Source: Myxococcus guangdongensis (GTDB lineage: Bacteria > Myxococcota > Myxococcia > Myxococcales > Myxococcaceae). Taken from it: a DNA stretch of 64,000 nt. Location of the stretch: assembly GCF_024198255.1 (NCBI RefSeq), contig NZ_JAJVKW010000003.1:1-64000 (forward strand). The letters are read 5' to 3'. The position numbers and the translations under genes are program-made. Each line of letters opens with the position of its first letter. Within the stretch, counting starts at the first letter, position 1. The notes beneath the pieces were generated by a model. It worked only from the letters and a program-made list of their open reading frames with translations, searched no databases and was not told the origin of the DNA. Below, piece by piece: positions 35,616 to 44,723 of the stretch.

Positions 35616-36476
35616 ATGAACGCCGTCTGGAAGCCCCTGTCGCGAGCCCTGCTGCCCGCCCTGCTGCTCGCCGCCCAGGGCTGTGGCGGAGACGATGACG
35701 TCGAGTCCAAGACGTACGCGGTGCGCTTCAGCCCGCAGGTCCGTCAGGAGGCGCTGACGTGCGCCACCAGCTTCACGGACATCGGCACGTCGCGCGGCGT
35801 CATCGAGCTGTTGGACTTCCGCATGTACGTGCGCGACGTCACCCTCATCCGCGCCAACGGCGAGCGCCACGCGCTGAAGCTCGCGCAGGACGGCGAGTGG
35901 CAGCGTGACGCCATCGCGCTGTTGGACTTCGAGGACGGCACCGGCACCTGCCGCACGGGCAGCCCCGGGACGCACCGCGAGGTGACGGGCACGGCGCCCG
36001 CGCACGACGACTACACGGGCCTGGAGTTCAAGGTGGGCCTGCCCCCGGACAGGAACCACCTGGACGTCGAGGCGGAGGCCGCGCCCCTGGACGTGCGCGA
36101 CATGTGGTGGAGCTGGCAGGGCGGCTACAAGTTCGTGAAGCTGGACATCCGCTCGCAGCAGAACGCGACCTACTACTTCCACCTGGGCGCGTCCGGCTGT
36201 CAGGGCTCCAACGCGGACGGCTACACGTGCGGCGCGGCCAACCAGGCCACCATCGCGCTGGACGGCTTCGACCCGGAGACGAACCAGGTGGTGCTGGACG
36301 TCGCGGGCCTGCTGTCGGAGCTGGACGTGAATCGCACGCCGACGGGCTCGGACATGATGCCCGGCTGCATGTCGGGCCCCACGGACCCGGAGTGCCCGCC
36401 GCTGTTGTCGCAGTTCGGCCTGAACGCGGATGGCACCCCCAAGGCGCTGCCGAAGACGTTCTTCAAGGTGCGCTGA
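35616..36476 (+). CDS. mbnP: MbnP-family copper-associated lipoprotein
   Basis: A 286-residue exported protein of the MbnP family (the four-cysteine member of the metallo-mystery pair; M. xanthus MXAN_0976 is a namesake). A lipoprotein signal ends at AAQGC (Cys23). The family pattern is visible: VRFSPQV near the mature start, LLDFRMYVRDVTL, LLDFEDGTGTC, the MWWSWQGGYKFVKLD block, and cysteine pairs flanking SGCQGSNADGYTC. In characterised members the partner di-haem enzyme MbnH oxidises a tryptophan of MbnP to kynurenine and creates a copper site. mbnH follows after 15 bp. GGAGGT lies 8 bp before the ATG at 35616, which is 60 bp inside the longest frame. Confidence 0.9.
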   Translation: MNAVWKPLSRALLPALLLAAQGCGGDDDVESKTYAVRFSPQVRQEALTCATSFTDIGTSRGVIELLDFRMYVRDVTLIRANGERHALKLAQDGEWQRDAIALLDFEDGTGTCRTGSPGTHREVTGTAPAHDDYTGLEFKVGLPPDRNHLDVEAEAAPLDVRDMWWSWQGGYKFVKLDIRSQQNATYYFHLGASGCQGSNADGYTCGAANQATIALDGFDPETNQVVLDVAGLLSELDVNRTPTGSDMMPGCMSGPTDPECPPLLSQFGLNADGTPKALPKTFFKVR

Positions 36477-36491
36477 GGGAAGGAGCGGGTG

Positions 36492-37637
36492 ATGTCTTCG
36501 CGTGCGGGGAAGCTGAGCGTCGTGGTGGCCCTGGTGTCGGCCGCCGGCTGTGGTGGCGACGCGCCGGGACGTCCGGCGCCGCCTCCTTACGCGTGGAGCC
36601 TGCCCGTGGGCTTCCCCGAGCCCTTCGTGCCCGAGGACAACCCCATGTCCGCGGAGAAGGTGGAGCTGGGACGCCACCTCTTCTACGACGCGCGGCTGTC
36701 GGGCAACGGCACCATGGCCTGCGCGAGCTGCCACGAGCAGGCGCGGGCCTTCTCCGACGGCAAGGCGACGCCCACGGGCTCCACGGGGGACCACGTCGCG
36801 CGCAACTCGCCGGGGCTGGCCAACGTGGCGTACCTGAGCACGTACACCTGGGCCAACCCGCTGTTGGAGACGCTGGAGTCGCAGGCGCTGGTGCCGCTGT
36901 TCAACGAGTTCCCCACGGAGCTGGGGCTGACGCCCAAGCTGGAGGAGGCGCTCGAGCGGCTGCGCGGTGACGCGAGGTACCCGGAGCTGTTCCGCGCGGC
37001 GTTCCCGGACGCCCAGGAGCCGGTGAGCCAGGGCTCCCTCGTGAAGGCGCTGGCGTCCTTCCAGCGCACGTTGCTGTCGGGCAGCTCGCCGTATGACCGC
37101 TACCTGCAGGGCGACAACGCGGCGCTGTCGCGCTCGGCGCGGCGGGGCATGGAGCTGTTCTTCGGGGAGCGGGCGGAGTGCTACCACTGCCACAGCGGCC
37201 GGCACCTCTCGAACTCGTTCCGCGCCAAGGACACCAAGCCCCAGGTGGCGCAGTTCTTCAACACGGGCCTGTACGATTTGGACGGCAAGGGCGCGTACCC
37301 GCCGGACAACCCGGGCCTGTTCGAGTTCACCCACGACGCGCTGGACCACGGCCGCTTCCGCGTGCCGCAGCTGCGCAACGTGGAGCTGACGGCGCCGTAC
37401 ATGCACGACGGCAGCATCCCCACGCTGGAGGCCGTCATCGACCACTACACGTCGGGTGGCCGCAACGTGACGGAGGGGCCGCTGGCGGGAGACGGCCGCA
37501 ACAACCCGAACAAGGACCCGCTGGTGCGGCCCTTCGAGTTGTCCGACGAGGAGAAGCAGGACCTCATCGCCTTCTTGAAGAGCCTCACGGACACCGACTT
37601 CACCACGGACCCGCGCTTCTCCAATCCGTGGAAGTGA
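36492..37637 (+). CDS. mbnH: MbnH-family di-haem peroxidase-like protein
   Basis: A 381-residue periplasmic di-haem c-type protein related to bacterial cytochrome c peroxidase and MauG. The signal peptide ends in a possible lipobox (VSAAGC). Two haem motifs are present, CASCH (about residue 76) and CYHCH (about 229). Between and after them are the family blocks RNSPGLANVAYL, ALASFQRTLLSG and RVPQLRNVELTAPYMHDGSIPTLEAVIDHY. Its expected role is to modify MbnP, encoded just upstream in the same operon. GAAGGAG is 6 bp before the ATG at 36492; a GTG 3 bp earlier is equivalent. Confidence 0.93.
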   Translation: MSSRAGKLSVVVALVSAAGCGGDAPGRPAPPPYAWSLPVGFPEPFVPEDNPMSAEKVELGRHLFYDARLSGNGTMACASCHEQARAFSDGKATPTGSTGDHVARNSPGLANVAYLSTYTWANPLLETLESQALVPLFNEFPTELGLTPKLEEALERLRGDARYPELFRAAFPDAQEPVSQGSLVKALASFQRTLLSGSSPYDRYLQGDNAALSRSARRGMELFFGERAECYHCHSGRHLSNSFRAKDTKPQVAQFFNTGLYDLDGKGAYPPDNPGLFEFTHDALDHGRFRVPQLRNVELTAPYMHDGSIPTLEAVIDHYTSGGRNVTEGPLAGDGRNNPNKDPLVRPFELSDEEKQDLIAFLKSLTDTDFTTDPRFSNPWK

Positions 37638-37647
37638 GCGCCGCCGC

Positions 37648-38583
37648 TCAGCGTGGCTCGGAGGGAAGGCCCCACAGGCTCACGGTGCCGTCGTCCTCGC
37701 CCCAGGCGATGACGGTGCCGTCCGGGCTGAAGGCCGCGTTGGCGGCGTAGAAGTCGTTGTCCACCTCGTGGCGGAACACGCGCGCGCTCGTCCGCGCGTC
37801 GAGCACGCTGAAGCCGTACCGGGTGACGCAGAGCAGCCCGCCGTCGGGGCTGAAGGCCGCCTGGCTCGAGCCCGCCACCGGGCCCTGCAGCGTCCCGGCG
37901 AGGCCGCCGTCGCGCAGGCGGAAGCGCTGGATGCGCGGGCCGGTCGTCGTGGCGACCAGCTCCGTGCCCGCGGGGTGGAAGGCGACCGAGACGAACTGCT
38001 CGTCGGCCTCCACGTGCACCAGGATGGGCTTGCCGCTCGCCACGTCCCAGACGACGACGTGGCCTCGCAGGCAGGCCGCGGCCAATCGCTGCCCGTCCGG
38101 TGAGAACGCGAGCCGGGTGACCTCCTGCTGGGGACCCTGGAGCTGACCGAGCGAGGCCCAGGTCCGCGTGTCCCACAACAGCACGCTGCCGGTGAGGTCG
38201 TGCATCGCGAGCCGGGTGCCGTCGGGGCTCACCTCCAGGCCGCGCACCTCGTAGTCCGGTACGCGGCCCCGCCGCAGATGCCGACCGTCCTCCAGCGAGT
38301 ACAGCCCGACCTGGAAGTGCGCGTCCGTCACCGCGATGCCGCCGAGCGAGGGCAGCACCTGCGCCGCCACGCCCTGGGAGACGGTGACCTCGCCCAGCGG
38401 ATGCTCATCCCGCCAGCGCCACCAGCGCAGCCGCTCGCCGCCTTTGTGCTCCAGCGCCACCAGCAGCTCGCCGTCGGAAGAGAAGGCGACCTGCTGGAAC
38501 TCGACGCGGCCGGGCGCGGGCGTGCCCAGACGGGAGCGCTGCATCCAGCGCGGGCCATTGTCGGAGCGGAGGACCTGCGTCAT
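37648..38583 (-). CDS. WD40 beta-propeller protein
   Basis: A 311-residue cytoplasmic protein made of WD40-type blades: FSSDGELLVALEHKGGERL, VSPDGTRLAMHDLTGSVLLWD, FSPDGQRLAAACLRGHVVVWD, FHPAGTELVATTTG, FSPDGGLLCVTRYG and FSPDGTVIAWGEDDGTVSLWG. There is no signal peptide and no catalytic domain, so it is a binding or scaffold protein. It follows the large toxin-like gene at 38667 on the same strand after an 83-bp gap containing a hairpin, so it may belong to that locus. The ATG at 38583 has GGGAG about 9 bp upstream. It is convergent with mbnH. Confidence 0.88.
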   Translation of the reverse strand: MTQVLRSDNGPRWMQRSRLGTPAPGRVEFQQVAFSSDGELLVALEHKGGERLRWWRWRDEHPLGEVTVSQGVAAQVLPSLGGIAVTDAHFQVGLYSLEDGRHLRRGRVPDYEVRGLEVSPDGTRLAMHDLTGSVLLWDTRTWASLGQLQGPQQEVTRLAFSPDGQRLAAACLRGHVVVWDVASGKPILVHVEADEQFVSVAFHPAGTELVATTTGPRIQRFRLRDGGLAGTLQGPVAGSSQAAFSPDGGLLCVTRYGFSVLDARTSARVFRHEVDNDFYAANAAFSPDGTVIAWGEDDGTVSLWGLPSEPR

Positions 38584-38615
38584 TCGGCGGACTCCCGATA
38601 CAAGAGACACGAAGG

Positions 38616-38653
38616 CCCCGGGCCACCCGTGGTGTGTCACGGACGGCCCGGGG
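38616..38653 (-). terminator. Candidate terminator hairpin after the four-gene exported operon
   Basis: A perfect 9-bp inverted repeat (CCCCGGGCC at 38616-38624 and GGCCCGGGG at 38645-38653) with a 20-base loop lies just after the stop of the toxin-like gene. No T-run follows, so it may act as a weak terminator or transcript-end stabiliser before the WD40 gene. Confidence 0.55.
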
Positions 38654-38666
38654 ATTCATCATCGCA

Positions 38667-41069
38667 CTACGGCAGCAGGTCGAAGTGCGTCTGCTTCACC
38701 CAGACATTGTTGAGCTCGTTGAAGGCATCGGGGAACTTGCCCATCACCTCATCGGGTCGCACGTTCATCTTCGCGGCGAACCAGTTGCGCATCTGGTTCA
38801 TGGCGCCGGCGCTGTCCGTCCACTCGGGCGGGCTGAAGACGTCCTCGTCGATGGGATACCCGTCCTCGTCGAACTTCTTGGCGCCCGTCACCTTGGCCAC
38901 GATGGCGTCCCGGTTGATGTTGCCCGCCGGGTCCGCGATTTCACGTCGGAAGTAGGGGGCCCGGCTGGGCGTCCCCCCGGAGATGCGGACAACGGAGCCG
39001 TCCACGTGGACCCAGTTGCCGGAGCCCGCCGGCGCCAGCTCGGTGAAGTTCAGCTGCTGGAGCCGCGTCTTGAGCTCCGCCACCGTCTTGCCGGGCATGG
39101 TGCCCAGCGCCTTGACCGCCTGACCATGCGTCAGGGCGTACTGGCGCTTGAGCGCGGGGAGGCTGAGCATGGACAGCTCCTCCACGGCGCGCAGCCCATC
39201 CTTCTTGAGGTGCTTGGCGAGCGTCTTGACCGCCGAGTCCCCCAGGGCGTCGAGGATGCGGCGCACCTCCTTGCCGGACAGACCCACCACGCTGCCGATG
39301 GCCTCGGGCCCCAGCCGCTGCACCATCTGCTCGCGCAGCAGCTTCTCCGGGATGTCGCCCCAGCTCCGGATGAGCGCCTCGCACTGGTCCGCCACCGCCC
39401 GGCCCAGCGGGCCCACGGCGTCTCCGACCCCGCGCCAGAACATGCCGCTGCCGACGACCACGCCCAGCGCGGAGAACATGCGCTCGTGCGGCTCGAGCAT
39501 CTTGCCGCCCGGGATGCAGTGCTCCCAGCCGGTGATGACCTCGCACAGGTCGATGAAGTCGCCGACCGGCGTCAGCGCCGCGCCGAAGAACGCCACCTCC
39601 TTGATGATGACCTGGGCCTCCTCGCCGATGCCGAACAGCTGCGTGATGAGGTTGGGGTCCTCGGCCGCCGCGCCGTTCTCCACCGCCTGCCAGCCGCCGC
39701 GCAGACCGTCGAGCGTGTCCAGGATGGCGCCCTGCTGCGCGGTGGGCGCGTCGCCCTGCCAGAGGTTGAGGTTGGCCTGCAGCCCGTCCGCCTGATTGCG
39801 GGTGTTCGTGCGCCCGCGCAGGTACTCGATGAGCGCCTTCGTCGACGGGCGCACCGGCGTGTCGAGGAACCATCCCTCCTCGTCCATGTGCTGCCGCACC
39901 GTGTTCAGCACCAGGGTGCGGGCGTTGATGAACGCGCCCACCTCCTCCTGGGACACCGCCGAGCCACGGGCCTGGAGGGCCTTCTCGAAGATGTCCTGGT
40001 TCTGCCGCCAGGAGCGGGTGATGGTCATGAAGCCCGAGCGGTTGACCACCACGCCGCCCTGCCGCGTCGTCTCCAGTTGCTGGAGCACCTGCTGCGCATA
40101 GGCGAGGTACGGGTCGTTGTCCGGGTCGAAGTCGTCGGGCACGTTGAGGTCCGGCAGCTCCACGTCGGGGATGTCCTCGGCGTCCTTGCCCGGCTGGTAG
40201 GTGCCGGAGTCGCCCAGGTCCGGGCCGCTCGGCGGAGGCGTGCCCGCGAGCCAGTCATCCAGTCCGCCCATCTGCCCGCGGAACTCGTCCATGATGCGCG
40301 TCAGCTCCGTGCGCAGCGCCTCCAGGTCCTTCTTCAAGTCCCGGAGCAGCTGCTGGAGCGCGCTCCGCACGCGCGGGTCGATGTCGGTGTAGCGCGAGAG
40401 GATGTCGTTGAGGTCCGCCTCGGTGATGGAGTCGAGGGGGCGCTTGGACAGCTCGTCGATTTCGCCCTTCAGCTCGGCGAGCCGGTCCAGCTCCTGTTGC
40501 GCGGCCAGGAGGTCGCCGCCGAGGGTGAGCAGCTGGGCCTTGCGGTCCTGCAGCGCCTGCTCGAGCCGCTCCAGGTTCGCCGACAGCCCGGGGTTGATCT
40601 CCTTCAGGTCGAGCGTCACCGAGGACTCACCCTCGAAGTGGGTGCCCCGGCGCTTGACCATGAAGAGGGGGCGGGCCGACAGGCCGTTCGTCTCCAGCGT
40701 GACGAAGTCATCCGCGATGACACACGTCTGGGTGGAGCCGGTGACGGCGGCGCCGAAGTAGAAGTGGTTGGCGCCCCAGCGCAGCAGCGTGGCGTTGAAT
40801 CGCGCCGCGAAGATGTTGGAGTCGTCGCCGTTGCCGTAGACGACGTAGCGGTTCGGCTCCGTGTACGTGGGCAGGGGGACGGCGTTGATGGAGAAGTTCG
40901 CCTGGCCCTCCTGCGCCAGCCCGGTCGTGACCTGGCAGCTCCCCTGGCTGCGGAAGGACGTGGACTTCCAGGCGATGGCGTAGCTGCGGTAGTTGGCGTC
41001 CGCGTGGTCGGGCACCAGGGCCGCGGACGCGACGAGCAGGGCCAGGGCCCGTGACAGGAAATGTCTCAT
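38667..41069 (-). CDS. Exported polymorphic-toxin-like protein
   Basis: An 800-residue exported protein, last gene of a four-gene operon. The Sec signal is MRHFLSRALALLVASAALVPDHADA. Residues about 26-160 are a beta domain with a Cys pair. Residues about 160-280 form a coiled coil (LERLEQALQDRKAQLLTLGG), followed by an acidic Pro-rich linker. At about 500-545, VGDFIDLCEVITG, then ERMFSALGVVVGSG, closely follows the pattern of pre-toxin TG domains, which precede toxin tips in polymorphic toxins. The last 160 residues (640-800) include NWVHVDGSVVRI and PYFRREIADPAGN, resembling C-terminal domains of unknown toxins; no active site is assigned. The layout suggests a secreted toxin, but this is inference. 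The ATG at 41069 was chosen for the signal peptide and has GAGG upstream. Confidence 0.8.
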   Translation of the reverse strand: MRHFLSRALALLVASAALVPDHADANYRSYAIAWKSTSFRSQGSCQVTTGLAQEGQANFSINAVPLPTYTEPNRYVVYGNGDDSNIFAARFNATLLRWGANHFYFGAAVTGSTQTCVIADDFVTLETNGLSARPLFMVKRRGTHFEGESSVTLDLKEINPGLSANLERLEQALQDRKAQLLTLGGDLLAAQQELDRLAELKGEIDELSKRPLDSITEADLNDILSRYTDIDPRVRSALQQLLRDLKKDLEALRTELTRIMDEFRGQMGGLDDWLAGTPPPSGPDLGDSGTYQPGKDAEDIPDVELPDLNVPDDFDPDNDPYLAYAQQVLQQLETTRQGGVVVNRSGFMTITRSWRQNQDIFEKALQARGSAVSQEEVGAFINARTLVLNTVRQHMDEEGWFLDTPVRPSTKALIEYLRGRTNTRNQADGLQANLNLWQGDAPTAQQGAILDTLDGLRGGWQAVENGAAAEDPNLITQLFGIGEEAQVIIKEVAFFGAALTPVGDFIDLCEVITGWEHCIPGGKMLEPHERMFSALGVVVGSGMFWRGVGDAVGPLGRAVADQCEALIRSWGDIPEKLLREQMVQRLGPEAIGSVVGLSGKEVRRILDALGDSAVKTLAKHLKKDGLRAVEELSMLSLPALKRQYALTHGQAVKALGTMPGKTVAELKTRLQQLNFTELAPAGSGNWVHVDGSVVRISGGTPSRAPYFRREIADPAGNINRDAIVAKVTGAKKFDEDGYPIDEDVFSPPEWTDSAGAMNQMRNWFAAKMNVRPDEVMGKFPDAFNELNNVWVKQTHFDLLP

Positions 41070-41080
41070 GGGTGGGGTCC

Positions 41081-42610
41081 TCACATGTCCGAGGCGCGCA
41101 GCGCGACGTCGTGCGAGAGCACGGCCTGGCGCAGGTTGCCGTTGTTGAGATGGGTCTCCACGTCCACCAGGAGCGCCTCGGTGACACCGGCGCGGCGCAT
41201 CTGGGTGACGTTGAGCCGCACCATGTTGGGCAGCGTCGTGTTGATGTAGTTGCGCGCGCTGGTGAACTGGCGGCGCAGCGCGATGCAGCCCGACTCCATC
41301 CAGCCCGTGGCGTTGGGGCCCACGTGCAGGCACAGCGGCTCGAGCTGGAGGATGCTCTCGAAGTCCACGTGCTTGCCGGCGAGGAAGAACAGGTTGAGCG
41401 TCTGGCTGCGCGGCGGCAGCTGCCACAGCGCGGTGGTGCGCGCGTTGGCGCTGGCGAGGAACTCCTGGGAGGCCTTCAGCGTGGCCGCGTTGGCCATCGT
41501 CTGGCGCGTGGCCAGGTCCGCCTGGGCCGCCACGAGCGCCGTCTGTCGCGCCGTCAGACCCTGGAGCAGCTTCTTCACCACGTCCGCGACGCGGGCGTAG
41601 CGCGCGTCCGAGTAGCCGGCGATGTTGTTGAGGATGGTGCCGGAGCGCTCCGTGAGGTTCACCCGGGGGATGGCGTGCCGGGTGACGAAGTCCGCGTAGT
41701 GCTCCAGCCGCGCGTGGTGCAGCGTCTGGAGTTGCGACAGCGCGTTGCCCAGCCGGCGCGACTCCATCCAGAGCTCCTGGGGCCGCTGGCTCTCGGTGCG
41801 GGCGAGCGTCACCAGCTCCATCTGCAGGGGACCCATCTGGGCGATGGTCGAGGTGGAGGCGCGCTGGGCGATGTCCTCGAGCTGCGCGAAGACGCCCGCC
41901 TCGGTGCCGCGGTAGGTGACGAAGTCCTCGTAGACGTCGGTGATGGCGGGCGCCAGCGCCTGCACGGCGGATTGATAGGCGTTGAAGGTGGCCTCGTAGG
42001 CGGAGAGCAGCTCACGCTGCTCGGCCAGGTCCGCCTTGGCGGTGCCCTGCTCGGCGGTCGCGCGCGCCCTCAGCTTCTCACCCAGCTGTCCCCGGCGCTC
42101 GGTGACGCGCGTCCGCAGCCGCTTGAGCTCCGCCTCGGACGGGCCGGTCATCTCCGCGGCGAGCTGGTCCATCTTCCACAAGCTCTCCTCGTAGATGGTC
42201 ATGGAGGCGCCCAGCGAGAGCCGGAAGTAGGCCTGCACACTCTCCACGTCGGAGATCCACTGGAGCGGCGCGGCGGGGTTGCCCTTCGGGACGAAGACGT
42301 AGGGCGACTTGTTGTGGCACTGCTGCCGCAGCTCGGCGTTCTGCTCCTGGTTGCACATGCCCTCCTGCAGGGGGCGGAACTCGGACAGGAGGGTGTCGAT
42401 GCTGGTGCCCAGGGGCTTGCACAGCTTGCGGTCCCTGCCCCAGAAGAAGACCTGGGCGCAGACGTCGCTGTTCGACAGGGATTGCTCCTGAGCGGAGGGG
42501 GGCTGGGGCTCGGCGGCGGGCGGAGTGCTCGCGTCGGTGCCGCAGCCGGCGGCCCCCAGGCAAAGCAGCAGCGAACCGAGGACGCGAGTCCTCGCGGGTC
42601 TTCTCGACAT
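41081..42610 (-). CDS. Helical lipoprotein of the four-gene exported operon
   Basis: A 509-residue predicted lipoprotein with lipobox LGAAGC (Cys23). The mature protein begins with a disordered Pro/Ser segment and a Cys-containing motif (DVCAQVFFWGRDRKLCKPLG). The rest is nearly all long amphipathic helices (ELKRLRTRVTERRGQLGEKL, VVKKLLQGLTARQTALVAAQ), with a further Cys pair near the C-terminus. No family is recognised. It sits 11 bp before the toxin-like gene and shares the strand with two other exported proteins, so it may form a periplasmic or surface complex with them. Confidence 0.82.
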   Translation of the reverse strand: MSRRPARTRVLGSLLLCLGAAGCGTDASTPPAAEPQPPSAQEQSLSNSDVCAQVFFWGRDRKLCKPLGTSIDTLLSEFRPLQEGMCNQEQNAELRQQCHNKSPYVFVPKGNPAAPLQWISDVESVQAYFRLSLGASMTIYEESLWKMDQLAAEMTGPSEAELKRLRTRVTERRGQLGEKLRARATAEQGTAKADLAEQRELLSAYEATFNAYQSAVQALAPAITDVYEDFVTYRGTEAGVFAQLEDIAQRASTSTIAQMGPLQMELVTLARTESQRPQELWMESRRLGNALSQLQTLHHARLEHYADFVTRHAIPRVNLTERSGTILNNIAGYSDARYARVADVVKKLLQGLTARQTALVAAQADLATRQTMANAATLKASQEFLASANARTTALWQLPPRSQTLNLFFLAGKHVDFESILQLEPLCLHVGPNATGWMESGCIALRRQFTSARNYINTTLPNMVRLNVTQMRRAGVTEALLVDVETHLNNGNLRQAVLSHDVALRASDM

Positions 42611-42649
42611 GGTGTGACTCCGGTGTTCGGAAAAGAGGTGGGAGACGGA

Positions 42650-43444
42650 CTAGAGGCAGGCGCCGCCGTTGGCGAAGTCCGGGTAGCACTGGGCGCCGAA
42701 CATGCGGACCTTCCACAGGATGTATTGGAGCTCGTGGTCCGCGCGGCCCTTGGCGCGCACCTCGAACCTCACCTCCTGGTTGTGCTGCACCAGCGCCTGG
42801 ACCTCATGCATCTGCCGCAGGTTGGTGATGGAATTGCGGCTGGTCGCCTTGTCCACCCAGACGCCGTTCTCCTTCACCTGGACGGCGATGATGATTTCGC
42901 TGGTGAGCGGACCGGGCAGGGGCCACTGGTTGGGGACGATGAGCTCCACGGAGCCGCGCACCAGGCCGGGCACGTTCTCCGGGTGGGTGTAGTAGCCGAG
43001 CGCCTGCGCGATGGGCACGAAGCCATCCGTCTGGGGCAGCTTCGTCACGAGCCGGCTGAAGTAGAAGGTCGAGTCGTCGTACCAGCTGTCACGGCTCGCG
43101 TGGAACACGGCGTTGCCGCCGCGCCAGTCCATGGTGGCCGTGCCCGCGCCGTTGCACGGCCAGATGTGTCCACCTCCGCCGATGTCGACGTAGCACCAGC
43201 CCGCGGGCAGCAGCGCCGGCTTGAACAGCGGCAGGTCGATTTCATAGCCGTGCACGATGATGGGCGGCGGCGGGTCCTCCCCACCGCCTCCGCCGCCTCC
43301 GCCCGGACACGTCTCGCAGCGGGCCTGCTGCTCGGTGGTGTCGAGCGACGCGCTCGAGTCCGAGTCGTCGATGGAGGACGGGGCACCGCACGCGGCGGCG
43401 CCGAGGAACAACAGGGCGCACAGGCCCTGGATGAGCGTCTTCAT
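42650..43444 (-). CDS. Lipoprotein of the four-gene exported operon
   Basis: A 264-residue predicted lipoprotein with lipobox LGAAAC (Cys19). A linker contains CETCP followed by eight glycines, then four prolines. The globular domain (about 60-264) is beta-rich: HGYEIDLPLF, WCYVDIGGGGHIWPC, FYFSRLVTKLP, GLVRGSVELIVPNQWP, and ends with a Cys-containing tail (FGAQCYPDFANGGACL). No enzymatic motif is seen. It is third from the end of the operon and 40 bp upstream of the helical lipoprotein gene. Function unknown. Confidence 0.8.
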   Translation of the reverse strand: MKTLIQGLCALLFLGAAACGAPSSIDDSDSSASLDTTEQQARCETCPGGGGGGGGEDPPPPIIVHGYEIDLPLFKPALLPAGWCYVDIGGGGHIWPCNGAGTATMDWRGGNAVFHASRDSWYDDSTFYFSRLVTKLPQTDGFVPIAQALGYYTHPENVPGLVRGSVELIVPNQWPLPGPLTSEIIIAVQVKENGVWVDKATSRNSITNLRQMHEVQALVQHNQEVRFEVRAKGRADHELQYILWKVRMFGAQCYPDFANGGACL

Positions 43445-43469
43445 GATGGGAGTCCCGGGAGTCGAAAGG

Positions 43470-44435
43470 TCAGGGATTGAGCCAGGGGGCGAGCTGCGTG
43501 GTGGCCAGGTCGACCTGGGCCTGCGCGGCGGCGGCCTCCTGGGCGGCGACCAGGTACTGGGCCTGGTACTGCTCCTTGGCGCCGGCCGCGGAGAGCAGGG
43601 AGAGCTTCTGGATGACGGGCAGCGCCGCGGGGCCGATGAGCTCCTCGAGCGTCTTGGGCGAGCCGTCCGGGTGGTGGTACTTCGTGGGGTCTCCCAGCGA
43701 GCCGAGCACGAAGTAGAAGTTGGTGAGGGTGATGCTCTCCTCGGCGGTGAGCACGCCGCCGCAGCCCATGGCCGCCTGGAAGATGATGGGGCCGGCCTCC
43801 AACGACTGGACGTGCAGCGCGTGCGCCGTCTCGTTGTTGAGGTCCACGAGGAAGCTGTTGGACAGCGCCTTCATGTAGTCGAAGGCGGCGCTGTATTCGA
43901 CGAGGCTGGCCAGGTGCTCGCGCTGCGCCACCTTCGTGGCGAGCGTGCCTTGCAGGCCCTGGAGGATGGCCTGTGCCTGGGCGGTGGAGTCCACGTCCAC
44001 CTCGTTCCAGGTGACGTTGAGCGACACGCGGCACGTCTCGTTGAAGGCCGCCGCGTTCGTCCACGGCGAGGAGTCCTTCAGCTCCAGCGAGGCGATGAGC
44101 TCTCGGTCCAAATCCCTCAGGACCAGCTCCGGGGTGCCCAGGAAGGTGTAGCGGGTGCCGGGGTTGCCCGGCGGCGTGAGCGTGACTTCCAGCGGGTACT
44201 GGGTGGAGCAGTTGCCGGTGAGCACGCGCCGCACGGTGGTGCGCAGCGGCACGGCGCTGGTGAACGCCGTGGCGTTCAGCGTCTGCGTGGGAATGGCGCA
44301 GCGGGTGAGCCGGCCGCCGCTGAGCGTGCAGCGCGACGGGGAGATGAGGTCCACGATGGACGTCTCCGCGAGCGCGGGCGCGCTCCAGACGAACGTGGAC
44401 AGGACTCCAACGGAGAGTGCGGTGGTGAGTTTCAT
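43470..44435 (-). CDS. Exported protein, first gene of the four-gene operon
   Basis: A 321-residue secreted protein with a Sec signal (MKLTTALSVGVLSTFVWSAPALAETS, cleavage after ALA). The mature N-terminal half is beta-rich (VPLRTTVRRVLTG, YPLEVTLTPPGN) with paired cysteines. The C-terminal half is helical (AILQGLQGTLATKVAQREHL, AAQEAAAAQAQVDLATTQLA). No known family is recognised. It starts the minus-strand operon and lies divergent from the two paralogous exported genes at 44724 and 45363 across a 288-bp region that probably contains both promoters. Confidence 0.82.
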   Translation of the reverse strand: MKLTTALSVGVLSTFVWSAPALAETSIVDLISPSRCTLSGGRLTRCAIPTQTLNATAFTSAVPLRTTVRRVLTGNCSTQYPLEVTLTPPGNPGTRYTFLGTPELVLRDLDRELIASLELKDSSPWTNAAAFNETCRVSLNVTWNEVDVDSTAQAQAILQGLQGTLATKVAQREHLASLVEYSAAFDYMKALSNSFLVDLNNETAHALHVQSLEAGPIIFQAAMGCGGVLTAEESITLTNFYFVLGSLGDPTKYHHPDGSPKTLEELIGPAALPVIQKLSLLSAAGAKEQYQAQYLVAAQEAAAAQAQVDLATTQLAPWLNP

Positions 44436-44723
44436 GGCTGTCTTTGCGCGCGCTCCCGCTGACCGGAGAGGTCAGGGAAAAGCCGCGTGGAATGGCCCCC
44501 GCCGCTATACGCGCCGATGCGCCCGGGTTGGTCGTGGAGGGGGTCGCCGGGAAAGTTTCGGGCGAGGGTGGCTGGTGGACAGTCGGGGTGGCGGGTGGCG
44601 CACACCGGGCCACGTCCGTGGGGGGGTGTGAGCGTCCGTCAGCGTCGCTTGTGCGCCGGGTCGGATGGGCTTGCCGGGGCGGGCTTCCTATCTGGGGGGA
44701 GCAACGCGAAGTCGGGAGTGGCC

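Noticed and set aside
38634..43480. Two long plus-strand open frames opposite the exported operon
   Set aside because: Their translations are Arg/Val/Leu/His-rich shadows; the minus-strand frames have signal peptides, lipoboxes and normal spacing.
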